A stretch of 64,000 nt of DNA from Balaenoptera acutorostrata. Taxonomy: Eukaryota; Chordata; Mammalia; Artiodactyla; Balaenopteridae. Positions 12,101 through 25,300 of the stretch are shown in pieces. The stretch lies in the NCBI RefSeq assembly GCF_949987535.1, contig NC_080075.1, forward strand, positions 930,001 through 994,000. Reading direction: 5' to 3'. Numbering within the stretch: position 1 is the stretch's first letter; every line of letters starts with the position of its first letter. The notes beneath the pieces were generated by a model. It made no database searches, was not told the DNA's origin, and saw nothing but the letters and a program-made list of their open reading frames with translations. The translations under genes were made by a program, and so were the position numbers.

Positions 12101-15100
12101 CAACATTGTCCTCAATGGTGAAAAACTGAAACCATTTCCACTAAGATCAGGAACAAGACAAGGTTGCCCACTCTCACCACTATTATTCAACATAGTTCTG
12201 GAAGTCCTAGCCACAGCAATCAGAGAAGACAAAGAAATAAAAGGAATCCAAATCGGAAAAGAAGAAGTAAAGCTGTCACTGTTTGCAGATGACATGATAC
12301 TATACATAGAGAATCCTAAAACTGCCACCAGAAAACTACTAGAGCTAATCAATGAATTTGGTAAAGTAGCAGGATACAAAATTAATGCACAGAAATCTCT
12401 TGCATTCCTATATACTAATGATGAAAAATCTGAAAGTGAAATTAAGAAAACACTCCCGTTTACCATTGCAACAAAAAGAATAAAATATCTAGGAATAAAC
12501 CTACCTAAGGAGACAAAAGACCTGTATGCAGAAAATTATAGGACACTGATGAAAGAAATTAAAGATGATACAAATAGATGGAGAGATATACCATGTTCTT
12601 GGATTGGAAGAATCAACATTGTGAAAATGACTCTACTACCCAAAGCAATCTACAGATTCAATGCAATCCCTATCAAACTACCACTGGCATTTTTCACAGA
12701 ACTGAACAAAAAATTTCACAATTTGTATGGAGACACAAAAGACCCCGAATAGCCAAAGCAATCTTGAGAACGAAAAATGGAGCTGGAGGAATCAGGCTCC
12801 CTGACTTTAGACTATATTACAAAGCTACAGTAATCAAGACAGTTTGGTACTGGCACAAAAACAGAAATATAGATCAATGGAACAGGATAGAAACCCAGAG
12901 ATAAACCCACACACATATAGTCACCTTATCTTTGATAAAGGAGGCAAGCATATACAGTGGAGAAAAGACAGCCTCTTCAATAAGTGGTGCTGGGAAAATT
13001 GGACAGGTACATGTAAAAGTATGAAATTAGAACACTCCCTGACACCATACACAAAAGTAAACTCAAAATGGATTGAAGACCTAAGTGTAAAGCCAGACAC
13101 TATCAAACTCTTAGAGGAAAACATAGGCAGAACACTCTATGACATAAATCACAGCAAGATCCTTTTTGACCCAGCTCCTAGAGAAATGGAAATAAAAACA
13201 CAAATAAACAAATGGGACCTAATGTAACTTAAAAGTTTTTGCACAGCAAAGGAAACCATAAACAACACCAAAAGACAACCCTCAGAATGGGAGAAAATAT
13301 TTGCAAATGAAGCAACTGACAAAGGATTAATCTCCAAGATTTACAAGCAGCTCATGCAGCTCAATAACAAAAAAACAAACAACCCAATCCAAAAATGGGC
13401 AGAAGACCTAAATAGACATTTCTCCAAAGAAGATATACAGATGGCCAACAGACACATGAAAGAATGCTCAACATCATTAATCATTAGAGAAATGCAAATC
13501 AAAACTACAATGAGGTATCATCTCACACCGGCCAGAATGGCCATCATCAAAAAATCTACAAACAATAAATGCTGGAGAGGATGTGGAGAAAAGGGAACAC
13601 TCTTGCACTGTTGGTGGGAATGTAAATTGACACAGCCACTACGGAGAACAGTATGGAGGTTCCTTAAAAAACTAAAAATAGAACTACCATATGACCCAGC
13701 AATCCCACTACTGGGCATATACCCTGAGAAAACCATAATTCAAAAAGAGTCATGTACCAAAATGTTCATTGCAGCTCTATTTACAATAGCCAGGACATGG
13801 AAGCAACCTAAGTGTCCATCATCGGATGAATGGATAAAGAAGATGTGGCACATGTATACAATGGAATATTACTCAGTCATAAAAAGAAATGAAATGGAGG
13901 TATTTGTAATGAGGTGGATGGAGTTAGAGTCTGTCATACAGAGTGAAGTAAGTCAGAAAGAGAAAAATAAATACAGTATGCTAACACATATATATGGAAT
14001 CTAAGAAAAAAAAAAAAAGGGCATGAAGAACCTAGTGGCAAGATGGGAATAAAGACACAGACCTACTAAAGAATGGACTTGAGGATATGGGGAGGGGGAG
14101 GGGTGAGATGTGACAGGGTGAGAGAGTGTCATGGACATATATACACTACCAAATGTAAAATAGATAGCTAGTGGGAAGCAGCCACATAGCACAGGGAGAT
14201 CAGCTCGGTGCTTTGTGACCGCCTGGGGGGGGGGTGGGATGGGGAGGGTGGGAGGGAGGGAGATGCGGGAGGGAGGAGATATGGGAATGTGTGTATATGT
14301 GTAGCTGATTTACTTTGTTATAAAGCAGAAACTAACACACCATTGTGAAGCAATTATACTTCAATAAAGATGTTTAAAAAAAAAAAAAAGAAAAGAAAAG
14401 AATTAGGAATATTTTGTTCTAATAAGGTACTCAACCACTAAAAAAAGTAGTACAATTGACATGCTAAGAAAGGATAGAAAGTAGACTATCATATTTCCAG
14501 TTAAAGCCACAAAAGAAAAGAGTAGAAGAACAAAACAAAGAACAATGTCAACAAATAGAAAACTGACAACTAGGGTAAATATTAACCAAACAGTATCAAT
14601 AATCACTCTAAATAACAACAGTCAAAACACACCAATTACAAGAGACTGTAATAGAAGACCCCTACACACTGTCTACAAGAAACCCATTTTAAATCTAAAG
14701 ACACATACAGATTAAAAGTATTCAATAAATGGATAAAGAAAGATATACCATGCTGACAGTAATCACAAGAAGGCTGGAACAGCTTTGAAATCTTAATTTC
14801 AGACAAAACAGGCTTCAGAGCAGGGAACGTTACCAGGGAAAGGAGGGGCACCACATAGTGATGAACGGGTCAATCCTCCAAGAGGGTATAACAACACTTT
14901 GGGTACGGTGATCACTTTTTAGATACACCACCAAAGGGCACGATCTGTGAAAAATAATTGATAAGCTGGACTTCATTAAAATCAAAAAGTCTTGCTCTGT
15001 GAAAGGCACTGTCAAGAGAATGCAAAGACAAGCCACAGAGAAACACCTAGGCTCGGAGGTACACCCTAGGAGAAAATACCTGCAAAAGACACATCTGATA

Positions 15101-18100
15101 CAAGACTGTTATCCAAATATACAAAGAATTCTAAAAACTCAGCAATAAGAGAACACACAACCCAATTAAAAAGTGCACAAAGGACCTGGACACCTCACCA
15201 AAGAAGACATACAGACGTCAGGCAAACAGAAGACGCTCCACATCATACGTCATCAGGGAGACGCAAATTAAAACCACCGTGAGATACTGCTACACACTAT
15301 TAGAAGGGTCCAAACCCAGAACACAAATAACACTGAATGCTGGCGAGATGTGGAGCAACAGGAACCCTCATCACTGCTGGTGGGAACGCAGAATAGCACA
15401 GCCACTTTGGAAGACAGTTTGTAGTTTCTTAAAAAAAAAAAAAAAAAAAAAAGCACATTCTTACCATACTATCCAATAATCATGCTCCTTGATATTTACC
15501 CAAAGGAGGTGAAAACTTATATCCACACAAAAACCTGCACATGGATGTGATAGCAACTTTATTCATAATTGCCAAAACTTGGAAGCAACCAACATATCTG
15601 TCAGTAGGTGATGGACAGACAAACTGTGGTCTATCCAGGCGATGGAATATTATTCAGGGCTAAAAAGAAGAGGGTTATCAAACCATGAAAAGACAGGGAG
15701 GAACCTTAATTACATATGACTAGGTGAAAGAAGCCAATGTGAAAAGGGTACATACTGTATGATTCCAGCTCTATGACATTCTGGAAAAGGCAAAACTCTG
15801 CAGACAGTAAATGGACCGGTGGTTTCCACGAGTCAGGGGTTGGGGGGAGGGTAAGAATAGGCACAACACAGAGGATTTTTAGGGCAAACGATTTTTTGTA
15901 TCTAATTATTCTGTATGATACTACAATGACGGTTACATGCCCTGATACACCTGTCAAAACCCACAGAACGTACAACACCGAGAGTGACCCTGATGTGAAC
16001 CTCACACTGTGGGTGATGAGGACGTGCACGTGCAGGTCCATCGACTGTGACAAAGGTCCCATCTGGTGGGACGCTGGTAGTGGGGAGGCTGTGCACGTGT
16101 GGGGCAAGGGTTTACGGGAACTCTCTGTGCTCCATTTCGCTGTGAACCTACATTCGTTCTAAAAAATAAAGTCTAGGACTTCCCTGGTGGCGCAGTGGTT
16201 GAGAATCCGCCTGCCAATGCAGGGGACACGGGTTCGAGCCCTGGTCTGGGAAGATTCCCACATGCCGCGGAGCAACTAGGCCCGTGAGCCACAACTACTG
16301 AGCCTGCGCGTCTGGAGCCTGTGCTCTGCAACAAGAGAGGCCGCGACCACAATTACTGAGCCTGCGCATCTGGAGCCTGTGCTCCGCAACAAGAGAGGCC
16401 GCGATAATGAGAGGCCCACGCACCGCGATGAAGAGTGGCCCCCACTTGCCACAACTAGAGAAAGCCCTCGCACAGAAATGAAGATCCAACACAGCCATAA
16501 ATAAATAAATAAATAAATAAAATAAACCCAAAGTTTAAAAAAAAAAAAAAAAAAGTAAGAGAGGCCGTGATAGTGAGAGGCCCACGCACCGCGATGAAGA
16601 GTGGCCCCCGCTTGCCAAAACTAGAGAAAGCCCTCGCGCAGAAACGAAAACCCAACACAGCCAAAAATAAATAAATTAAAAAAAAATTAAAATAAAATAA
16701 AAATAAAATAAAGTCTATATATTAAAAAAGCAACATAAGAAACCTTCACGGTGATGAAACTGTTCCGTTACCTTGACTATAGCCATGTCGGTATTATGGT
16801 TGTGGTACTGCAACTAGTTTTGGAGTATGTCACCTTTGGGGCAATGGAAACAAGTGATCGCTCTATTATTTCTTATGACTACAAGTGAATCTACAACTAT
16901 CTCAAAATAAAAAGCTTAATTTAAAAAAAAAGTACTTGCAATTAGACAATTGTTAAAACTAAAATGTTAAAAACCCATCAGTAAATGTTGAGCCAACGAA
17001 TGGGAGAGTGGCAAGAATGGAGAGTGGCTACTTTTCACTAGAAAGTGGGTGCAGGCTGGCAGTGCACACAGAGTGGTGCTGAGTGGAGATCTGAAGACAA
17101 GAACAGAGTTCAAATTATCTGAAGAAAAATGAGAAGACTCTTCTGGAAGGAAGATAAAACAAAGTTTCACTCAATTCTGTGAGTCTAGCCTTTTGCGGCT
17201 GAAAGCAAGCATTCGGCCAACCTTTCTCAGAAACCATCACATGAACAGCAAAGTCAACAGTGACATTAACAGACCAGATGATTTATATAACTTTGGTGAG
17301 ACACACAGTTAAGGTCAACTGTGTGTATGTGCGTGCACGTGCGCGCACACACACACGCGCACGTACTCGCTCGTGTGCGCCGTGAAGGCAAAATATTTAG
17401 GATATTCTCAGGAAAGACATTTTCCCTAAACCTCAACCACTCCACTACTTACCCACCAGCCCTGCACTTAGCAGTTTAGCGGTGCGCTTCCTGAGCTCCA
17501 CAGGACCAAGAGTAAGCTACCCGAGCGCTAATCTGTTTTTCTCCATGTTTAACCAAATGAAAGCTGTAACAGCATTTATCAATACTAACTGAGGAAGTAA
17601 CATTTTACAAACCTACTACAACTCATTGCACAACTGGTTATATACGCACATCATACTTGGATTAAATAACCCTTACATGAGCTGGTAACACCTACCCTTC
17701 ATTTTATAAGATGCTGGAATAATTTTCCCTCTTTGATTAGGTTATCCTAATAATCACTGTTCCATTTAGCTAGTGTGTGTTTACTGGCATAAACACAAAA
17801 AACCAATTTCTGTTACCTTCAGAACAATATGAAAAACTATAAAATAAATAATGAGGCGGGGGGGGGGCAGTTGGTTTCAACAATAACCTAACACAGTGAA
17901 ACTCCTTATTACACAATTCTGAAACTCAAAAACAATGTTACACCCTGAATCCGATCTACAGCATTGAGAAATAGGATAGTAAAAGCTGAAAGAAGAGAAA
18001 GTGGTGAACAAAGCAAGGGAGGCAAGGAAAAGTCCCGAAACAGAACAGGACACGTGGGGAAAGCTGTGAAAGAGTAAGATCAAGAGCAAAAGGGTTTTAC

Positions 18101-21100
18101 TTGCAGATAGACTCCCATTCACCAATTACCTGTGTTCCAGCATCGAGCTGCCTTAGAGACCAATATATAAACTTTACAAAAGGCTCGTGAAGCTTGGCAT
18201 TCACAAAAGGCATCCACTGTAGCTGCTCTGTCATCACAGGCAAAAGCTAAAGATAAAATGATGGAAAATACAAACACACACTATTTTTAGATGTCTGAAA
18301 TCAATTATCACAATTTTCCAAAAATTATCTTTTTCCAAAAGAAAAAAAAGAGTTCTCTAACAAAAAATCTTCACTTTAAAGCCATACGTAACACAACAAG
18401 GAAACACGTACTTGAAACATCACACGTGTCCCCTTGACCCAGCAGTGCCACATCTAGGATTTTAAGATTAACCTATAAAAACACACGCTGAATCTTAAAT
18501 GGTTAAGTAAACTTATGGTGCATATGTAACCATTAAAAATGATAACGGCATCTATATTTATTGCCATGGCATATCCTGAGGTTATAAAAGCAGGTTACAA
18601 AAAGTGTAATAAGATTCCACCTATATAAAATATGTCTGTATGAATTTATATTGAACAAGAGATAAAAAAAGATGTTTTTAAAAAATATTAACAGTGAGAT
18701 TTCAGTAACTGGAGTGATATTTACTTTCCTCTTTATATGTCTGTCTTTCATAAATATCTTAATTAATGTCAACTTATAAAAATAATGCAAATTTTTTAAA
18801 AAGGTATTTATGAACGCTGCTTCAACAGTATGTCATTTTGCTGAAAGATTAAGACCACAGTGATACATTCTAAACCTTTGATGAAATAATCCCACTTCTG
18901 TTATACTAGCCTAAGAAAATCACCTAAAATAAACCCCTTCAAAAGCACATGCACAGGGCTTCCCTGGTGGCGCAGTGGTTGAGAATCTGCCTGCCAATGC
19001 AGGGGACGTGGGTTCGAGCCCTGGTCTGGGAAGATCCCACATGCCGCGGAGCAACTCGGCCCGTGAGCCACAATTACTGAGCCTGCGCGCCTGGAGCCTG
19101 TGCTCGGCAACGAGAGGCCGCGATAGTGAGAGGCCCGCGCACTGCGATGAAGAGTGGCCCCCGCTTGCCACAACTAGAGAAAGCCCTCGCACAGAAACAA
19201 AGACCCAACACAGCCATACATACATACATACATACATACATACATAAAAAGAATGTAAGCAGACAAGAATATCATTAAAAAAAAAAAAAGTACATGCACA
19301 AAGACATTTATTATTACATTGTTTCTAAAACATGGAAGTAACTTAATTGCCTAGCAAAGGCTAGGTCAAGTAGATAGCTAGCTACTCAGTAGACTAAAGA
19401 TTATGAACAGAAAAATATTAATGATAAAAATTAAGTAAAAATAATAAAAGCTAGGATATAAAACCATATGTAATTGGACCCCAGATGCGATAAATAAGGT
19501 ATAAAGATAAACCTCTGAGTCTGAAAGGACATATACGATCTATGCCCTCCTCTGGAAACAGCCCCCCTGTCTTCTGTGTCACCAACTTCTCCCGTGACAC
19601 CCAGCTCTCCTCTGCTTCTCGGGCCACTACCGTTCTCTCCTGCTGGCTGGTCCTCACTCACCTGACCATTAAACACCGGAGTTCCTCGACTCAGCGCTAG
19701 CCAGTCCAGACTCACAACGCCCACCTCCACATGCCCAGCTCGGGCCTCTCCGCAGAGCCCCAGCCCCCAGAGCCACACCTACACCCACACACGCACACGC
19801 ACACACGCTCCGGTGTCTGCAACTCAACTCGCCTAAAACTAACTTACCAACAGTGGAGGCTCAAACCCAGATCTCGTGTAGTATTTCCTACTCGCAGTGA
19901 ACGCGACCAACGTTCATCCCGGTGCAAAGTCAGGAGCCTGGGCGCCAACCCTGAGAGCCCACCTTTTATACGGGATCCATCACCAAGTCTCGTCAATCTT
20001 CCCCCCTAAACGTTCTCTAGACGGCCCATTTCCAGCTCACAGCCACACTGTCCTTTCCCTGAACCACCTGCGTTTCCTAACTGTCCTCCAGACCTGCTCT
20101 TGCATCTCTTCGACCCTCTTGCCGCGTCACAGCAGACATGACCCTTTCAAGCATAAATCTGACGCTATTTTCTCCTGAAAGCTCTTCATTAATTTCCTCC
20201 TAGTCTTAGTTATTTTCTAGAATGAAATTTCAAGCAAAACAAAACTTACAGACACCCGAAATTGGGTACTTTTGTGGATGAACAGAATTTGATAACCACC
20301 TACTCGGTTAAGGTCATAATCACAGGAACATTTTGCATTCTTAATCTCCCCACCCTTAAATTACAGTATTTAAAACTGGTAAGGAAGGAAAGTGTTTCGT
20401 TGCAGAGAGAAATCTTTCAGCTGGGACCACACACAGGCATACAAGATAAGGTACACAGAACTACGTATAAAGTGCTTCTGTCACAAACAAGGTACATAAC
20501 ACAAGGAAGCACGCAGGAAAATTACAAGTGTGAGATATTCAGTAAGTTCACTAGGTTACCAGCATGAAGCTGGGGAGGGGAGGCGAGGGGAGCGGGGAGG
20601 AAGCGGAGTGTCCCAGGCCTAAGGACCCAGGGAACGCCAAGACCAAGAGCACCTCGTGTCGGCCTGGTGTCTTTCCTGTCTTTCACGGTGGTGGTGGTGA
20701 ATTTTCTGGTAATCGTTTTAGTGAGATATAATTCACACACCATACGAGTCACCCATGTAAAGTGTACAATTCAGTGATTTTTAGTACATTCAGCGAGTTG
20801 TGAAACCATCGTGAGAATCCGTTTGAGAACATTCCCATCACCCTCCCCCCCAAGACCCTAACCATTAGCAGGCACCTCAGCATCCAGTCCTCACAATCAC
20901 TCGGCTACTTGCTATACACTGATTTACACGGTTCCAGGATTTTCCTATAAATGGGATCACACAACATGTGGTCTTTTGTGACTTGCTTCTTTCACTTACA
21001 GTAATTTCAGAATTCACTCACGTTGTAGTATGCAAGGATACCTCATCCCCTTTTACCACCAAGTAATATTCCACAGTCTACATACACCATTTTATTGAGC

Positions 21101-22324
21101 CATCTGTCAGCTGATGGGCATCTGGGTTGTCTCCACGTGTTGGCTATCGTGCGTCACGTTGCCATGAACATTCACATATGAATCTATGTGCGCACACACC
21201 TGCATTTCTCTTGAGTACACACCTCAGAGTGGAACTGCTGACTCGTATGGTAAATCCATGTTTAATCTTCTCAGGAACTGCCAGGCCATTTTCCAAAGTT
21301 CCTACTACACCTTTTTACATTTTCACCAGCAGCGCATGAGAGTTCCGATTTCTTCACACCTTGGTCAATGCTTAAGATTATCTGGCTTTTTGATTTTAGC
21401 CATCCCAGGGGGTGTGAAGTGACAAAACAAAGTGACTCTGATTTGCATTCCCCAAATTACTAACGTTGCTGAGCATCGTTTGACATGCTTATCGACCATT
21501 TGGGTGAGTGTTAGAGAACCGTCTATTCAGATGCACTGAGCATTTTCAATTAGGCTGTCTTTAATTACTAAGTTGTAAGGTCTTTTTGTTTAAATACTCG
21601 AGATGGAAGTCCCTTATCAGATCTGATTTGAAAAATATTTTTTCCATTCATTGGGTTGCCTTTCACTCTCATGATAGTATACTTTGAAGCATAAAAGTTT
21701 AAAAAAATGTTTTGACTCAAACTTCACTTTTTAATTAGTTAGAATTTTCTCTATAGTGAAGGTCTGTCTTCTGTTTTGGTCTCAATATCTGCTTTTATCA
21801 AGGCACTGCCAGGTAAGCAAAGGATGGAAAGTAGGCATTTTGAGACATGCCAGAGCACTCTATTCTCCCTAACAAAGGAAAGTGTTTAACCAAGCAGGAT
21901 ACAAGCCAAAAAACCCTACACCTAGGAATATCACATTCAAATTTCAGAAAATCAAAGAGAATGAAAAATCTTGGGAAAATACCGGACCATACAGAGGTGC
22001 AAGAATAAGCATTACACTGGACGACTCCTCAGAAACCACACGAGGAAGAGAGGAAGGGAGTGAGACATTCCAAGTGATGAGAGAAAAACCACCAACACAG
22101 AATTCTGTATTCAGTAAAGTCATCCTTCAAAAGGAGAAATTAAGACTTCTTCACCAAACAATAATTCAGGGAACTTCTCACCATTAAACCCACCATTCAA
22201 GAATGTTGAGAAGTTTCCTGGTGGCCTACGGGTTAGGATTCCAGGCTCCCACTGCTGTGGCCCAGGTTCAACCCCTGGTTGGGGAACTAAGATCCTGCAA
22301 GCTGTACAGCGCCACCAAAAAAAA

Positions 22325-22361
<37 letters not shown>

Positions 22362-25300
22362 CAAAAAAAAAAAAAAGAATGTTGAAACATATTCTTCAGA
22401 GCAAAGTAAAACAATACAGGTCAGAAACTGGGATCTACATAAAGAGCATTAGAGGAGAAATAAATGAAAGTAAAATAAAATCGTTTATTTTTCTTAGTTT
22501 TAATTGATCTAACAGACAACAGTTTGTTCAAAATAATAAGGGCAATGAGGTGTTCAGTGATTATATACCTTATGGCTCAGTGACGTGAATGACAACAAAG
22601 TGCAGGAATTGGGAATACAGCTGACCCTTGACCTGTGCAGGTCCACTTAACACACGGACTTTTATCAATGAATATACAGTTGGCCCTCTGTATTCGTGGG
22701 TTTCACATCCGTGGGTTCAAGTTTCCACCTGTGGTTGGTTGAATCCAAGGATTCGAAACTTGAAGATACACAGGGCCATTTTATAGAAAGAGCCTGAGCA
22801 CCTGCAGATTCTGGCATACCCGGGCTCCCAGACCCAACTCCCCCGATACGGGTGTTACAAGGTGTTACAAGGTGTCTGCACTACCCTTGAAGTTACAGTC
22901 AAGGGTTATTTGATAGTGGACTTGGGTTAGTTGTAAACACAACTATCGCAAACTCAAGAGCAATTGCTAAAAAAAGGGAAAAAAAGAAGTATAATTGATA
23001 TGCTAAAAGGGGAGAAAAAAATGGTGAACAAAATTAAAACCAGAAAAGGCAGAAAGAGTGGAAAACAAAGAGAAACAAATAACAAGGACAATGAATAGAA
23101 AACAGTAACACATAGGGTACATACTAATCCAACTGTATCAATAATCACTTTAATGTCAATGTCCTAAATATACCAGTTAAAAGACAGGGACTGCCAGAAT
23201 GAATACTAAAATGATACTACTTCTCCTTCTATTCTTTCTAGTTCTATTTCTTCTATATTCGTTTCTTTATCCTGTATTTCTACATCTCCTATTCCTGGTT
23301 TGTTGAGTGTTTTTATCATGAGAAGGTGCTGAATCTTGTCAAATGCTGAACATGTGGTTTTTGTTCTTCATTCTGGTTATGTGGTGAATTACAATGATTT
23401 TTTCCATATGTTGAAACATCCTTGCATTCCAGGAATAAATCCCACTTGATCATGATGTATATAACCTTTTCAATGTGCTGTTGAATATGGTTTGATAGTG
23501 CTTCATTGAGGATTTTTACATGAATCTTCATGAGAAATGCTGGCCTGCAATTCTATTTTCTTGTATCTGTGTCTGGCTGTGGTATCAAGGTAATGATGGC
23601 CGTACAGAATGAGTCTGGAAGTGCTCTTCAACTTTCTACAAGAGTCTGAGGACGACTGGGGTGAGAACTTCTTTAAATGTTTGGTAGAATACTCCAGTGA
23701 AGCCATTTGGTCCCAGGCTTTTGTTTGTTGGCAAGCTTTTCGACTACTGATTCAATCTCCTTACTACTTGTAAGTCTGTTGAAATTTTCTATTTCTTCAT
23801 GATTCAGCCTTGGTAGGTTGTGTGTTTCTAAGAATTTATCCTTTTCTTCTAGGTTATCTAATTTGTTGGCATACAATTTTTCATAATATTCTCTTATAAT
23901 CCTTTTCATTTCTGTGGCATCTGTTGTAATGCTTCTTTCATTTCTTTCTCTTTTTTTTTTTTTTTGGCCACACTGCGCAGATTTCGGGATCTTAGTTCCC
24001 TGACTAGGGATCGAACCCAGGCCCCCTGCAGTGGAAGTGCAGAGTCCTAAACCCTGGACCACCAGGGAAGTCCCACCTCCTTCATTTCTGATTTTAGTTG
24101 TGTCTTTGAGTCTTCTCTCTTTTTTTCCTTAATTTAGCTGGAGGTTTGTACATTTTTTAAAACTTTAAAGAACCAACTCTTAGTTTCATTATTTTTTTTC
24201 TATTGTTTTTCTATGGTCTGTTTTATTTACCTTTAATCTTTATTATTTCCTTCCCCCTGCTAACGCTGGGTTTAGTTTATTCTTTTTCTAGTTCTTGGGG
24301 TATGATATTAGGTTGCTTTCTTCTTTCTAATGTAAGCAGTAGATACAAATTTCCCTCTTAGCATTCATTGCTTTGGCTGCATCCCTTAAGCTTTGGTACA
24401 TGTTTTTATTTTCATGTCTCAGGCATTTTCTAATTTCCCTTTTTAATTTATTCTTTGACCTCCTGGTTCTTCAAGAGTATGTTGTTTATTTTTCACATAT
24501 TTGTAGATTTTCCCATTTTCCTTCTGCTACTGAATTCTAGTTTCATCCCACTGGGATCAGAAAAGATATATAAGGTCAGTCTTTTAAAATTTGCTAAGAG
24601 TTGTTTTGTGGCCTTATGTATAGTCTATCCCAAAGAATATTCCATGTGCCCTTGAGAAAAATGTATATTCTGCCACTGCTGGGTGAAATGTTCTGTACAT
24701 GTCTGTTAGGTCTAACTAGTCTACAATGTTATTCAAGTCCTCTGCTTCATTTATGATCTTCTGTCAGATGTTCTTCTATCCATTATGGGGTACTGAAGTC
24801 TCCTAACACCAACCCCATGTGTTGCTATTTATTTCTCCCTCTAAGTCTGTCAATGTTTGCTTTATATATTCAGGAACACTAATGTTTTAGGCATAAATAT
24901 CACTGTTATACTTTCTTGGTGAATTGCTTCTTTTATCATACTAAAATGTCCTTGTCTCGTGTAAGTTTTTGATTTAAGGTTCGTCTATTTTGTCTGAACC
25001 ACCCGGCTCTCTTTTGGTTACTGTTTGCATTGATTATCTTTTTCTACACTTTTCACTTTCAGCCTATGAGTGTCCTTAGATCTACAATGAGCCTCTTATA
25101 GACAGCAAATAGTTCAATGCTGGGTTTTTCCCATCTATTCAGACAGTCTTATGCCTTTTGACCTGGGAGTTTAATCTGTTTACATTTAAAGCGATTACTA
25201 GTAGGGAACGACTTGCTATTGCCATTTTGTTAACTGTGTTCTGCTTGCCTTACGGCTTTTTGTTCCTTTCTTCTTGTACTGCCTTCCTTCCTTTATGTTT

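Larger units (their letters stand above)
6712..14392 (+). mobile_element. Full-length cetartiodactyl L1, inactive
   Basis: About 7.7 kb with a CpG-rich 5'UTR, ORF1, ORF2, 3'UTR with a G-rich tract, AATAAA at 14,363 and a poly(A) tail, flanked by a 15-bp perfect target duplication. A CHR SINE sits inside its 5' part (8,220-8,582). ORF1 has two premature stops and ORF2 two frameshifts and one stop, so it cannot make its own machinery. It split an older L1. The few lesions point to a relatively recent insertion. Confidence 0.93.

Noticed and set aside
14640..14890. Two separate L1 insertions on either side of the full-length L1
   Set aside because: The exact target duplication and the same orientation and age on both sides fit one older L1 that was split, though its middle is lost.
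16276..16531. Open frames of 60-140 codons with repeated text like [15 protein letters not shown] or [12 protein letters not shown] at many places
   Set aside because: They are all translations of the CHR SINE body on one strand or the other, and recur wherever a copy sits. They are not genes.
22326..22357. CRISPR-like or other regular arrays
   Set aside because: Only simple microsatellites (CA, ATAC, ATCA, AAAT) are present; no spaced repeats of the CRISPR type occur.
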